Source of the DNA: Paenibacillus polymyxa
GTDB taxonomy: Bacteria > Bacillota > Bacilli > Paenibacillales > Paenibacillaceae
Direction of reading: 5' to 3'
Assembly: GCF_001719045.1 (NCBI RefSeq)
Contig: NZ_CP015423.1
Span: 1,240,001-1,304,000 of the forward strand
DNA length: 64,000 nt
How positions within the stretch are numbered: the first letter of the stretch is position 1; the number at the start of each line of letters is the position of its first letter. Shown here in pieces: positions 34,621 to 43,459 of this stretch. The notes below the pieces were generated by a model. The model was given only the letters and a program-made list of their open reading frames with translations, did no database searches and was not told where the DNA came from. A program made the position numbers and the translations under genes.

Positions 34621-35481
34621 TTATTTGGATACGTCAGCTCCAAAATATTTCTCGGAAATTTTCAGGTACGTACCATCAGCCTTCATGTCAGCCAGCGCTT
34701 TGTTTACTTCCTTGATTAAATCTTCGCTGCCCTTATTGAATACAGCTGCGCTGTGTGAAGCATCTGAAGATTCGTCCACCTTTTTAATTGGTGCGTCAGG
34801 CTTTTGCTTCTTCAGATCAAGATAGGATAATCCATCATTGACGGTCGCATCCACCCGCTTGGAAGTCAGGAGGTCAATGGCTTGGTTGAATCCCTCTGTT
34901 GCCACAATTTCTGCGCCGTTGCTTTTCGCGATTTGAGTCAGGTTACTGGTCAGGGACTGCCCAGCCTTTTTCCCTTTTAGATCAGCAAATTTCTGGATGT
35001 CTGTATTGTCTTCGCTTACGATCAGAACTGCCTTGGAGACAATATACGGATCAGAAAAATCATATTTTTGCTTGCGCTCATCTGTAATGGATACTTCATT
35101 GAACACCGTGTCAAACCGCTTGGAGTTCAACCCTGCGAATATGCCGTCCCATTGCGTCTCGATAAACTCCGGTTGTACACCCAGGCGTTTGCTCACTTCA
35201 GTCGCAATATCGACATCGAAGCCTGTCAGTTTACCTGCAGCATCGTGGTAGGTAAACGGAGCATAGGTGCCTTCCGTGCCAATTCTTAGCTTGCCGCTTG
35301 CTTTTACAGATTCAAGAGTAGCTGTAGCAGTAGTATCTGCTTTTCCATTATTAGATCCGTTATCTCCGGTAGATGCATTATTGTTACTGGCGCCTTTATC
35401 GTTGTTACCGCAGGCCGAAACCAGCAATGCCATCACGATGAGTACAATCGGCAAAAAACTAAATTTTTTCATGGTATCCAC
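34621..35481 (-). CDS. tcyA: Amino-acid (probably L-cystine) binding lipoprotein
   Basis: 286 residues. Lipoprotein signal ending LLVSAC (lipidated Cys near 24), an Asn/Gly/Ser-rich tether, then a type-II periplasmic-binding fold (GTYAPFTYHDAAGKLTGFDVD, RFDTVFNEVSITDERKQKYDFSDPY) resembling B. subtilis TcyA. It captures substrate at the outer membrane face. The GTG at 35481 fits the AAAGGG spacing better than the ATG 9 nt later. First gene of the operon, behind a good sigma-A promoter. Confidence 0.87.
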   Translation of the reverse strand: MDTMKKFSFLPIVLIVMALLVSACGNNDKGASNNNASTGDNGSNNGKADTTATATLESVKASGKLRIGTEGTYAPFTYHDAAGKLTGFDVDIATEVSKRLGVQPEFIETQWDGIFAGLNSKRFDTVFNEVSITDERKQKYDFSDPYIVSKAVLIVSEDNTDIQKFADLKGKKAGQSLTSNLTQIAKSNGAEIVATEGFNQAIDLLTSKRVDATVNDGLSYLDLKKQKPDAPIKKVDESSDASHSAAVFNKGSEDLIKEVNKALADMKADGTYLKISEKYFGADVSK

Positions 35482-35527
35482 ACTCTTTCCCTTTTTCTTG
35501 ATAACCTAGCACGCGGCTGGTCATTGA

Positions 35528-35556
35528 ATAGTACATCATTCATTTTCACGCGTCAA
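35528..35556 (-). promoter_or_regulatory. Sigma-A promoter of the tcyABC-like operon
   Basis: Reverse strand: TTGACG (35556-35551), 17-nt spacer, TACTAT (35533-35528), about 47 nt before the start. No SAM or T-box riboswitch is seen in the short leader. Confidence 0.6.
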
Positions 35557-35750
35557 TGCTTTTATCCAATAATCCCTATGCAAAAGGTAAGCTATATATC
35601 TTTGCAGCCTAAAGTTATTCTAGGTTGACTCTTTCATTGGCAGGCTATTCATTATAACTCCCCTCACTGCAACTTTTTCTGTACCCTTACGTTAGAGATT
35701 TCGTATAATAGGTTTTAATATGCAGTTTAGAAATATACCGGAGTGTGATC

Positions 35751-37052
35751 ATGGATACCCAAAATTCAACCTTATCCTCTACATCACCTGAAGGAAGTCA
35801 CTCGGCCTGGGCTACCTTCACTTCACCTTTAAAACAATCCAAAGCGTTCACTTTGTTGTGGCTTGGACATTGGATCGCAATGTTGGGGAGCTCAGTCACC
35901 ACAGTCATTTTGCCACTGGTTATCTATTCCCTAACAGGCTCGACTACTATTATGGGACTGGCGATGACTGTTTATATGTTGCCTAACGTACTTATTCTGC
36001 CTTTCGCAGGCATGATCGTGGATAGAATTGACCGAATTCGTCTCCTTCTGTTTACGAATATCGCCCGGTTTGGACTGATGTTCATTGCGGCGGTGCTGAT
36101 GTTTACAGGCGGAATGAAATTGCCGGTTCTATTCGTTGGCCTAGCGTTGTACGGATTGATGGACGGTATCTTTAATCCTGCTTATTCTGCCTTACGTGCA
36201 CAGGTATTCACACCGGACATACGCAATGCAGCCAACGCACTTAGCCAGATCAGTATACAAGCCGTCCGTCTACTTGGCCCTCCGTTAGGAGGCTTCATTG
36301 TATCTTTTTCCTCACCTGGTGTTGGCTTTGGACTGGATTCTATCGCTTATCTGATATCTTTTGCCTGCTTTTGGATGTTAAGCGCTCATTTGGCCTCCAT
36401 CATCGGCAAAGGTCAGGTAGATCCAGAACAGCAAGATCAGGGTAAGCAGCATTTTCTCAAGGATTTTATCGCAGGCTTTACCATTCTCAAAAGCCACCCC
36501 TGGCTATGGATTACGATTCTTGCCTTTTCCTTCATTAATATTTGTTATTCAGGCATTATCGCTGTACTCATTCCGTGGCTGTTCAAGGTTCATCATGGCT
36601 ACAGTCCAGTCGTATACGGCATTGCGATGGCAAGTAGCGGCATTGGCGCTATGCTGGGGGCCTTTGTGTATGGATCACGCAAGCATTGGAAGCATCGCGG
36701 TCTACTCGCTTACTTAGGAGCTTTTGTCAGCGGTCTTGCTTTACTACTGTTGTCTGTAGTCACTTGGATGCCAGGACTGATTATGAGCATGATGCTCGAA
36801 GGATTTGGCATTATGATATTTGCGATTATCTGGGAGACAAGCCTCCAGGAATTAGTCCCAGCCGAGTCTTTTGGACGTGTAGCTAGTCTGGATCTAATGT
36901 TTTCCTTTGCCCTGCTCCCTGTCGGCTATCTGGCAGTAGGTGCTGTGGCAGATAAGCTTGGTGGTATGTTCACAATTGGCATGTTTGCAACCATCGGCAT
37001 GTGTATCGTGCTGGGCGTTCTAAGTGTTCCTCATATCAGGCGGTTTCAATAG
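35751..37052 (+). CDS. MFS transporter, MefA/enterobactin-exporter (MFS_3) type
   Basis: 433 residues, about 12 transmembrane segments. GMIVDRIDRIRLL is the degenerate motif A of the MFS_3 group, which includes macrolide and siderophore exporters. ATG 35751 has CGGAG 7-8 nt upstream; a GTG 6 nt earlier overlaps that site. It is divergent from the cystine operon. Unlike the other MFS gene it has no attenuator. Substrate unknown. Confidence 0.83.
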   Translation: MDTQNSTLSSTSPEGSHSAWATFTSPLKQSKAFTLLWLGHWIAMLGSSVTTVILPLVIYSLTGSTTIMGLAMTVYMLPNVLILPFAGMIVDRIDRIRLLLFTNIARFGLMFIAAVLMFTGGMKLPVLFVGLALYGLMDGIFNPAYSALRAQVFTPDIRNAANALSQISIQAVRLLGPPLGGFIVSFSSPGVGFGLDSIAYLISFACFWMLSAHLASIIGKGQVDPEQQDQGKQHFLKDFIAGFTILKSHPWLWITILAFSFINICYSGIIAVLIPWLFKVHHGYSPVVYGIAMASSGIGAMLGAFVYGSRKHWKHRGLLAYLGAFVSGLALLLLSVVTWMPGLIMSMMLEGFGIMIFAIIWETSLQELVPAESFGRVASLDLMFSFALLPVGYLAVGAVADKLGGMFTIGMFATIGMCIVLGVLSVPHIRRFQ

Positions 37053-37073
37053 GAAAAATTCGTCATTTTCCTC

Positions 37074-37127
37074 AAAAAAAGCTGCTCCCACAGGTTCATT
37101 TTCGAACCTTGCGGAAGCAGCTTTTTT
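37074..37127 (+). terminator. Intrinsic terminator after the MFS_3 gene
   Basis: AAAAAGCTGCTcCC pairs with GGaAGCAGCTTTTTT, with an inner AGGTTC/GAACCT stem. Flanking A and T runs allow both directions. Confidence 0.85.
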
Positions 37128-37178
37128 CATTTTAGTCCTAATCCCCATAGGGGCTAGTCTATTCAATGATTCGTAAAG

Positions 37179-37436
37179 TTAACCCCTGCTCCGTCCAACG
37201 GAACGGAAGATCAAGCTTACAATCACGACCAGCACAATCGCACCAATTAATGCAGGAACGATGTAGAACGATCCGATTTCAGGACCCCAGTCTCCCAGAA
37301 TCAAGCTACCCAACCATGCACCGATAAAGCCAGCGATGATGTTACCTATCACGCCACCCGGAACATCACGACCTGCGATAATTCCTGCCAACCAACCAAT
37401 AATACCACCAACAATCAATGCCCATAACCAACTCAT
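37179..37436 (-). CDS. GlsB/YeaQ/YmgE-family (transglycosylase-associated) membrane protein
   Basis: 85 residues, three hydrophobic segments. MSWLWALIVGGIIGWLAG, the central GNIIAGFIGAWLG and a basic C-terminus match the small stress-linked GlsB/YeaQ family. GAGGTG lies 7 nt upstream. Members are often under general-stress control; a GTTCAA...GTTAAT pair upstream hints at a sigma-B site but is weak. Confidence 0.85.
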   Translation of the reverse strand: MSWLWALIVGGIIGWLAGIIAGRDVPGGVIGNIIAGFIGAWLGSLILGDWGPEIGSFYIVPALIGAIVLVVIVSLIFRSVGRSRG

Positions 37437-37736
37437 TTTGCGTCACCTCGTTTAAGTTTTTATCGTTGTGTTCTATTATTAACCACTCGAACTCCTTTTG
37501 AACACACAGAAGACAATTGGTTAATATTACCATCGAACGAAACACTGATTTAGGGGCTTGATACCATCCTACGTGCCTCTACGACTATTTATACACCCCT
37601 AGTGTAAAAAGTGTGTCTAATGTGCGCTTATCCTTGTATTCCTGCTTTTTTTGTGCCATCCTCACATTATGGCTTCATTAATGTCACTTCATGCATAAGT
37701 TACAAAAATAACAGATTAATTAAGGAGTGACCCCAA

Positions 37737-38000
37737 CTGGAGTGTCGAGTAGGATGTGCCGCCTGCTGTATTGCCATTACGATTTCTTCCCCTATTCCTG
37801 GCATGCCAGATGGAAAACCAGCTGGTGTTCCTTGCCCTCAGTTAACTTCCGATTACCGTTGCCGATTGTTTGGCAAACCTGAGCGCCCAGTTGTATGCAG
37901 TGGATTCCATGCTGATGAGGATACGTGTGGAAGCACTAATGAAAGAGCATTTGAGCTGCTAAGAGAGCTGGAGGAGTCAACTTTACCGGGTAAAGCTTAA
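37737..38000 (+). CDS. YkgJ-family cysteine-cluster protein with CTG start
   Basis: 87 residues reading (M)ECRVGCAACC ... SSPIPGMPDGKPAG ... CRLFGKPERPVVCSGF. This aligns with E. coli YkgJ/YcgN-type proteins, which begin MECR and bind a metal or Fe-S centre through their Cys cluster. The frame closes upstream at TGA 37728-37730, and the only initiator-like codon before the essential CxxxCxxCC is CTG at 37737, placed exactly 9 nt after AAGGAG (37722-37727). The later ATG at 37803 would delete the cluster. Confidence 0.75.
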   Translation: MECRVGCAACCIAITISSPIPGMPDGKPAGVPCPQLTSDYRCRLFGKPERPVVCSGFHADEDTCGSTNERAFELLRELEESTLPGKA

Positions 38001-38036
38001 GGAAAAGTTCATTCTATATGAAGGAGAATTTTGATT

Positions 38037-38987
38037 ATGAATGTTATTGAAAAAAGAATTGCCGAATTGAAGCAATATCGGCCTGATCTTACCGCCCCGA
38101 AGGATATAGATTTATTCTGGGCCAATACACTGGAAGAAGTTCACGCCAAACCTGTACATGCGTTCAAAACTCTCGTAGAAACGCCATATCCTCATATTCT
38201 TGCTTACCGGGTTACTTTTGAGGGTGTCGATGATACGCCTCTGCATGCCTGGTATGTACGCCCCCGATTTGCCGGAGATCAAAAACTGCCGTGTATCGTT
38301 CTGTTTCATGGCTATACAGGCGGAAAAGGCTATCCTGAAGATTATTCCTCCTGGCTCATGCTTGGCTTTGCAGTATTGGCGGTAGATGTGCGTGGTCAGG
38401 GAGGAGAAACGGGAGACCGTCTGGGTGATCCTCATGGTACGATTAAAGGCTGGGTAACGAAAGGAATATTGGACAAGGATACCTGCTACTACAAAACAAT
38501 TACAACCGATGCCCTTAGAGCCGTAGATTGGGTAGCGGTGCAGTCGGATGTCGATTCGGCTAAAATCGCAATCAGTGGCGCCAGTCAAGGCGGCGGACTT
38601 TCATTAATGGTGGCTGCGCTTAGCGATAAAGCTGCCATTACGGTAGCGGATATCCCCAATATGTGTCATATGGATTTTGGTATGATGAATTCTACCAGTT
38701 CACTGACGGAAGCAGCTGAATTCGCCAACCGATTTCCAGAGCATTTGGAGCAGGTACTACATACATTAAGTTATTTTGACGTGATGAATCTTGCTCATCG
38801 TATTCGTATCCCGATCATGGTATCGGTAGGGTTCAAGGATACGGTGTGTATGCCTGAGACGATTTTCGCCGCTTATAACCGTATTGAATCACCGAAAACG
38901 ATTGAAATTTACCCGTTTACCGGACATTGGGTTGAAGGCTTTCAAAGACGCAAAACGGCAGAATTTTTAGTTCAGCATTTTTCATAA
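38037..38987 (+). CDS. Acetyl-xylan esterase / cephalosporin-C deacetylase family (CE7)
   Basis: 316 residues, alpha/beta hydrolase. RGQGGETGD and nucleophile GASQGGG are the two hallmark CE7 motifs; the acid is in FKDTVC and the His in TGHWVEG. CE7 enzymes remove acetyl groups from xylo-oligosaccharides or cephalosporin C, usually in the cytoplasm (no signal peptide here). ATG 38037 is preferred because AGGAG is 10 nt upstream; an in-frame TTG at 38031 is too close. It fits the plant-polymer lifestyle. Confidence 0.88.
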   Translation: MNVIEKRIAELKQYRPDLTAPKDIDLFWANTLEEVHAKPVHAFKTLVETPYPHILAYRVTFEGVDDTPLHAWYVRPRFAGDQKLPCIVLFHGYTGGKGYPEDYSSWLMLGFAVLAVDVRGQGGETGDRLGDPHGTIKGWVTKGILDKDTCYYKTITTDALRAVDWVAVQSDVDSAKIAISGASQGGGLSLMVAALSDKAAITVADIPNMCHMDFGMMNSTSSLTEAAEFANRFPEHLEQVLHTLSYFDVMNLAHRIRIPIMVSVGFKDTVCMPETIFAAYNRIESPKTIEIYPFTGHWVEGFQRRKTAEFLVQHFS

Positions 38988-39043
38988 TTGGATTTCCAAC
39001 GCTCGAAATTACAATATATAGAATGATTCCTCCGGTGCACAAA

Positions 39044-39081
39044 AAAAGAACACCACGCATCAAACTGCGTAATGTTCTTTT
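39044..39081. terminator. Bidirectional terminator
   Basis: AAAAGAACA and TGTTCTTTT with an inner CGCA/TGCG pair, between the convergent esterase gene and the 107-aa membrane protein gene. Confidence 0.75.
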
Positions 39082-39155
39082 CTACTGCATCGGGGCCAGT
39101 CCCGCTTACGCCAGACAAACTCCTCGACACTTCACACGAAACAAATCTTCTAAGA

Positions 39156-39479
39156 TTACGATGCAGCTCGCTGTTCTGCTGCCGAATCCCCTGCCCATTT
39201 TCGCACCCAAACAAAATCCATAATCATCAGACCAAATGGGATGAAGGAGGCAAACATAATAAAAAGAGGCCGCCGTATAGACCAATGCAGTGCTGTTTTC
39301 CCATAGATCAAAGCAACGAGGAGCAACAAAAAGCTCACCCGGTATATGTTACCAATTACCATAACCGCCTGGGTCATGCCCGCAGCTTGCAGGGGCTGGT
39401 GGGTGAATAGTATCGCCAAATAAGCTATAGCTTGAATCCAGAGCATGAGTCGGACACGCCCCAAAGGTGTTCTTAACAC
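39156..39479 (-). CDS. Hypothetical small membrane protein
   Basis: 107 residues with three hydrophobic segments (about 12-26, 38-60 and 70-91) and charged ends. Not recognised. Start GTG 39479 with GAGGGG about 9 nt upstream. It is divergent from the luciferase-like gene. Confidence 0.6.
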   Translation of the reverse strand: MLRTPLGRVRLMLWIQAIAYLAILFTHQPLQAAGMTQAVMVIGNIYRVSFLLLLVALIYGKTALHWSIRRPLFIMFASFIPFGLMIMDFVWVRKWAGDSAAEQRAAS

Positions 39480-39631
39480 AAATTTAATCCCCTCTCCATA
39501 AGCAAGGATGTTCTCTCATCCTTTACACATCCTTTATTATAACGAAAAGGTTCCCAAACTCCAACCTATCCATTTTTGAGTTTTGACCTAATGAGTTGTG
39601 TCTGATAGAGTTGTGTAAGAGGTGATTATAA

Positions 39632-40633
39632 ATGCTTAAACTGGGTATACTGGACCAGTCTCATATTCCTGAAGGCGGTACTGCTCAGGATGCATTATCC
39701 AATACAACAGATTTAGCGCGTGAAGCTGATCAACTGGGATATAGCCGTTATTGGGTATCCGAACATCATGCGTCCAAAACACTAGCGCACTCCAGCCCTG
39801 AGGTGCTGATTGCGCATTTGGCTGCTCACACATCACGCATTCGTGTGGGTTCAGGCGGTATTATGCTGCCACACTATAGCGCGTATAAAGTCGCCGAAAA
39901 CTTCCGCTTGCTGGAGGCGCTCCATCCAGGACGCATCGACCTGGGAATAGGACGTGCTCCCGGTGGTTTACCCCTGGCTACTCGTGCCCTGCAGGAAGGC
40001 AAGTATCAATCTGTCGAACAATATCCACAGCAGATTCTCGATTTAATCGATTACTTCCATGATTCGCCTGACAATCATCGATTTGCCGGTCTTCATGCCT
40101 CCCCGATGATATCGACCGTTCCTGAATTATGGTTGCTCGGCTCCAGCGGAGAGAGCGCCAGATTGGCCGCGATGATGGGTGCCTCCTATGCCTTTGCCCA
40201 ATTTTTCGGGACTCCAGGTGGTGTAGAAGCTACCGCACGTTACCACGAGCAATTCCAGCCTTCGATCCTGGGTGATAAGCCCCATTCCATGGCGGCAGTT
40301 ACGGTGGCCTGCGCGGAAACCGAAGAGGAAGCTGAGCAGCTGGCGTCCAGTGCTAGTTTGTATTTCCTTTTGCTCATGCAAGGTAAAGAAATGAGTTCTC
40401 TTCCGTCGGTGAAAACAGCAATGTCCTATCCGTACACGGAGTTTGATCGTGAGCGGCTGCGTCAGTCTGCAGCCTGGCGTGTTGTTGGTACCCCTGAACA
40501 GTGTAAAGAACAGCTGCTAAGACTGGCTGAGCAGTATCGTACCGATGAGTTACTGGTCGTTTCATCCATTCATGACTTTGATAAACGTATTCAGTCCTAC
40601 CGTCTGCTGGCCAAAGCTTTTGCTTTGGTATAG
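39632..40633 (+). CDS. Luciferase-like (LLM class) flavin-dependent monooxygenase
   Basis: 333 residues, TIM-barrel bacterial-luciferase family, MsnO8-like subgroup: YWVSEHHASKTLAHSSPEVLIAHL, RIRVGSGGIMLPHYS and RIDLGIGRAPGG. It would oxidise an unknown substrate with reduced FMN and O2. AGAGGTGAT precedes the ATG. It stands alone with its own terminator. Confidence 0.88.
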   Translation: MLKLGILDQSHIPEGGTAQDALSNTTDLAREADQLGYSRYWVSEHHASKTLAHSSPEVLIAHLAAHTSRIRVGSGGIMLPHYSAYKVAENFRLLEALHPGRIDLGIGRAPGGLPLATRALQEGKYQSVEQYPQQILDLIDYFHDSPDNHRFAGLHASPMISTVPELWLLGSSGESARLAAMMGASYAFAQFFGTPGGVEATARYHEQFQPSILGDKPHSMAAVTVACAETEEEAEQLASSASLYFLLLMQGKEMSSLPSVKTAMSYPYTEFDRERLRQSAAWRVVGTPEQCKEQLLRLAEQYRTDELLVVSSIHDFDKRIQSYRLLAKAFALV

Positions 40634-40669
40634 ACGCAATTGAACGGAGGCTGAGCTTCTGAAACATTA

Positions 40670-40707
40670 AAACCCCCGCCTGCCTATGATGGCAACAGCG
40701 GGGGTTT
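40670..40707 (+). terminator. Intrinsic terminator after the LLM gene
   Basis: AAACCCCCGC pairs with GCGGGGGTTT around an inner TGCC/GGCA stem. Confidence 0.8.
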
Positions 40708-40769
40708 GTCGTAGAGAAGGGTTCATTGGAACCAACCCCTCTGCACTATGGAAGTAATTCAAGCACCAC

Positions 40770-40909
40770 AAAAGTCGAATATCATATGGTACTTTGGTAG
40801 TATATAAACCGACACTAAAGGGCGGGTCGTCCACTCCTAAAGTTCCAGTATCCATATACCAAAGACGTATGCTTTATACTCCAAAGCTTAGAAAGATTGC
40901 ACCCTAAAG
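40770..40909. repeat. Phased 22-23 bp degenerate repeat array
   Basis: The word AYNCCWAAAG recurs with its AAAG ending at 40820, 40842, 40864, 40886 and 40909 (steps of 22, 22, 22, 23). A weaker copy ends at 40774, and an inverted copy (CTTTGGTAGTATA) lies at 40792-40804. Only the about 10-bp core is conserved; the spacers differ. The period is about two helical turns, so all cores face the same side of DNA. It lies between the LLM terminator and the stop of the endoglucanase gene. Confidence 0.6.
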
Positions 40910-40954
40910 TCCCATATCTTTACTCGTTTCGATAAAGTTAGTAACGGTTAAATT

Positions 40955-42577
40955 CTAAGGTTCTATACCCCAAACCAGCTTACCCTGCTGATATACGGTG
41001 CCATGGTCCCAGTCTGCGAATGCTGTTTGGGTAGCACCATAGGAGTAATCGTTGGTCTCATCAAAATTGCTCCAATTTGCAGCATGAATCCGGGGTTGAA
41101 TTTCTCCACTTTCCCCGCCAGGCTGAATCGTTCCCGCTCCATCTGTGAAAGAAATCTCCACATATTTATCAGCCTTGGACTTTGGATTCGGCAATGTTAC
41201 AAAAGTTGCTTTTACCTTTTCAGTGCCAATCCTAGCCCAGTCCACAAAAAACTGTTGAGCTTGTTTGCTTTCATCTGTGTAATAGTAGCGAATTTTTAGA
41301 TCACTCAGCTTCACAGCTGTTTTTCCTGTGTTTTTGATATTAAATTCAGGACGGATTGCGTTATCCTTGGCGTTCGTGTCACCAGTGCGATACTGAAGCA
41401 CAATCCCTTGATCGTTACTGCCTGGTGTACTTCCTCCGTTGCCGTTATTGCCGCCGTTGTTGCCACCACCGTTATCACCGCCAGTATTGCCAGTATTGCC
41501 ATCTCCGCCGTTATCCCCACCGTTGTTTCCGCCTCCACCATTGTTGCTGGAGCCTTCCAGTATCGCCTGTTTTACGAATTTACCGGAAGCCGACAATTGC
41601 GAATCAGGCCATCCGCCCTTACGGTCAGCACCAGGCAACAGCGCAGCAGAGGTCTCATTTTTATCTGCCAGCGACCAGTTAGTCCAGCTGATTCCACGGC
41701 TTGCAAGAAAATCAGTCCATACTTTGGATTCATTCAGGAACGGACCACCGTTACCCGAAGCATCGCTTGTACCCCACTCGGTAGCAAATATGCCCACGCC
41801 TTTGTTCAGCGCATAATCGACCCGATCGCGCAAGTACTGTCCATGCGTACCCGCATAGAAATGTACGGTATACATTGTATTCTTGTCTGGAAGTGGATGG
41901 TCTGCTGCATCATGTACATCCTGACTCCATGTGCCTGTTCCTACAATAATAATATTGTCCGGGTCCTTAGCTCGAATAACCTGAGATACCTCAGACGCAT
42001 AAGGTCGGATTTGATTGTTCCAGTTCACATTCCCATTCGGCTCATTGGCAAGTTCATAGATTACGTTAGGCAAATGGCCGTACTGAGTCGAAAATTCATT
42101 AAAGAAAGCTTTGGCTTCATTTTTATGAATGTTCGGATCGCCATCTGAAAGAATGTGCCAGTCAATAATGACGTACAAGCCCAGTTTCTGTGCTGCCTCA
42201 ATCGCTTCCTTCACTTTATTTTTCAAAGAAGGGTTGGCAATATAACCATTTTCTTCAGTGTACAGTGCAACCCGGAATACGGAAATGCCCCAATCGTCCC
42301 GTAGCCATTTCATAGAGTCCTGATTTACCAGATCCCCAAACCATTGGACGCCGTGAGAGCTAATCCCTTTGAGTTGTACAGGTTTACCGTTTTTATCCAC
42401 CAGTTTACCATTTTTTACCGAAAGTTGTCCGTAACGTTCCACAGGGGTCGTCCCGGCAGCCTCCGCTGTTTGCGTATTCCAGTTGAATCCGTTCGTTAAC
42501 GTTAATAGCAATACTGCTGTTAGCATCACCGCTACTCTTTTTGCGATCCTTGGCAGGACCCATTGCCCATTCATCAT
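40955..42577 (-). CDS. Secreted endo-beta-1,4-glucanase GH5 with CBM3
   Basis: 540 residues. Signal peptide (cut near 40, TAEAA); GH5 subfamily-2-like catalytic domain (about 50-340) with acid/base in YELANEPNG (Glu179) and nucleophile in FATEWGTS (Glu267); a Gly/Asn/Asp-rich linker (about 342-385); and a C-terminal cellulose-binding module family 3 (about 390-540, [20 protein letters not shown]). It cleaves cellulose or mixed glucans outside the cell. Start ATG 42577 with AAGGA about 9 nt upstream. Monocistronic; no obvious cre box upstream. Confidence 0.95.
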   Translation of the reverse strand: MMNGQWVLPRIAKRVAVMLTAVLLLTLTNGFNWNTQTAEAAGTTPVERYGQLSVKNGKLVDKNGKPVQLKGISSHGVQWFGDLVNQDSMKWLRDDWGISVFRVALYTEENGYIANPSLKNKVKEAIEAAQKLGLYVIIDWHILSDGDPNIHKNEAKAFFNEFSTQYGHLPNVIYELANEPNGNVNWNNQIRPYASEVSQVIRAKDPDNIIIVGTGTWSQDVHDAADHPLPDKNTMYTVHFYAGTHGQYLRDRVDYALNKGVGIFATEWGTSDASGNGGPFLNESKVWTDFLASRGISWTNWSLADKNETSAALLPGADRKGGWPDSQLSASGKFVKQAILEGSSNNGGGGNNGGDNGGDGNTGNTGGDNGGGNNGGNNGNGGSTPGSNDQGIVLQYRTGDTNAKDNAIRPEFNIKNTGKTAVKLSDLKIRYYYTDESKQAQQFFVDWARIGTEKVKATFVTLPNPKSKADKYVEISFTDGAGTIQPGGESGEIQPRIHAANWSNFDETNDYSYGATQTAFADWDHGTVYQQGKLVWGIEP

Positions 42578-42875
42578 TTACACATTCCTTCCTTTTTATA
42601 AAGTAGATGAGACTTATCAGTACGTTGTTCTCCGCTCTTTCGCCCCCTCCTTCATACAACAAGAGGATCAGGTCCAAACATCGATGTCACTTACCTGTAT
42701 ATGGATGATACTACTATTATAGTTAGTTTCATGTTACATTTCGACTCTATGATTGAAAATGAACAGGAAGTCACGGTTTTGGGATGTGTTCTGCTTGGTT
42801 GGCTACTATAGAATACTAAAGGGACAAAAGACTCATTTACCGATAGCAAAATTCGGAGAATTTTTAGTTGTTTGA
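42578..42875. other. Upstream region of the endoglucanase
   Basis: About 300 nt of AT-rich spacer with no coding sequence I can support. One isolated copy of the 22-bp array core (ATACTAAAG) occurs at about 42817-42825. Confidence 0.35.
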
Positions 42876-42918
42876 TAAAAAAAGACTGCTTCCCGTGCCT
42901 TGGCTCGGTAGCAGTCTT
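42876..42918 (-). terminator. Intrinsic terminator of the small acidic gene
   Basis: AAGACTGCT pairs with AGCAGTCTT; on the reverse strand the stem ends in a T7 run. Confidence 0.75.
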
Positions 42919-42981
42919 ATAGATGATCTTATATGTGATCGAATAATGTTACAAATTTCGTCTTAACGTAGGATCTCCCTA

Positions 42982-43233
42982 TTACCCCTGAGCAGTTGCT
43001 TGAGGTTCTTTGGTCGTCTGATCTTCCTTCATATCGCCGCCATCCGTCGCTTGATCTGTCAGTACAGTCTCAGATGAGTTACCTATTACCTTGTCAATAA
43101 GTTGCAGCCAAGGTTCTTCACTACCTCCACAGCTCTCAATATCACCGAGCAGGGACTCTAGCGTGGTTCCTTCTTCTGGCAAATCAATAACTAAACTGTC
43201 TTCGTCAACTTGGATGGTGCAGCAGGTTTTCAT
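42982..43233 (-). CDS. Small acidic hypothetical protein
   Basis: 83 residues, MKTCCTIQVDEDSLVIDLPEEG, with adjacent Cys at 4-5 and one more near 36, and a hydrophilic Asp/Glu/Thr tail. Not recognised. ATG 43233 has GAGGG 7 nt upstream, better than starts further upstream. Confidence 0.55.
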   Translation of the reverse strand: MKTCCTIQVDEDSLVIDLPEEGTTLESLLGDIESCGGSEEPWLQLIDKVIGNSSETVLTDQATDGGDMKEDQTTKEPQATAQG

Positions 43234-43459
43234 TGTAAATCCCTCGCTTAATTCATATTTGAGCATGCAGTAAGCTAGCTCAGATGGGATGAACTCCCAT
43301 GGATTCCGGGATAAGCCCTTTGAATCCGTCTGAAATTATAAACCTAATGCACATCAATTGCAATGAACAAACCTTGAACTTTTAAGAATTAGCGAGTGTT
43401 ACAGGCAGGAATGGATATCTAAACGAAGTATTCGCGCCAGTAATTTTGGATTTATAGAA

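Noticed and set aside
40770-40909. 22-bp repeats as a short CRISPR
   Set aside because: Only about 10 bp per unit is conserved and the interval is too short for repeat plus spacer.
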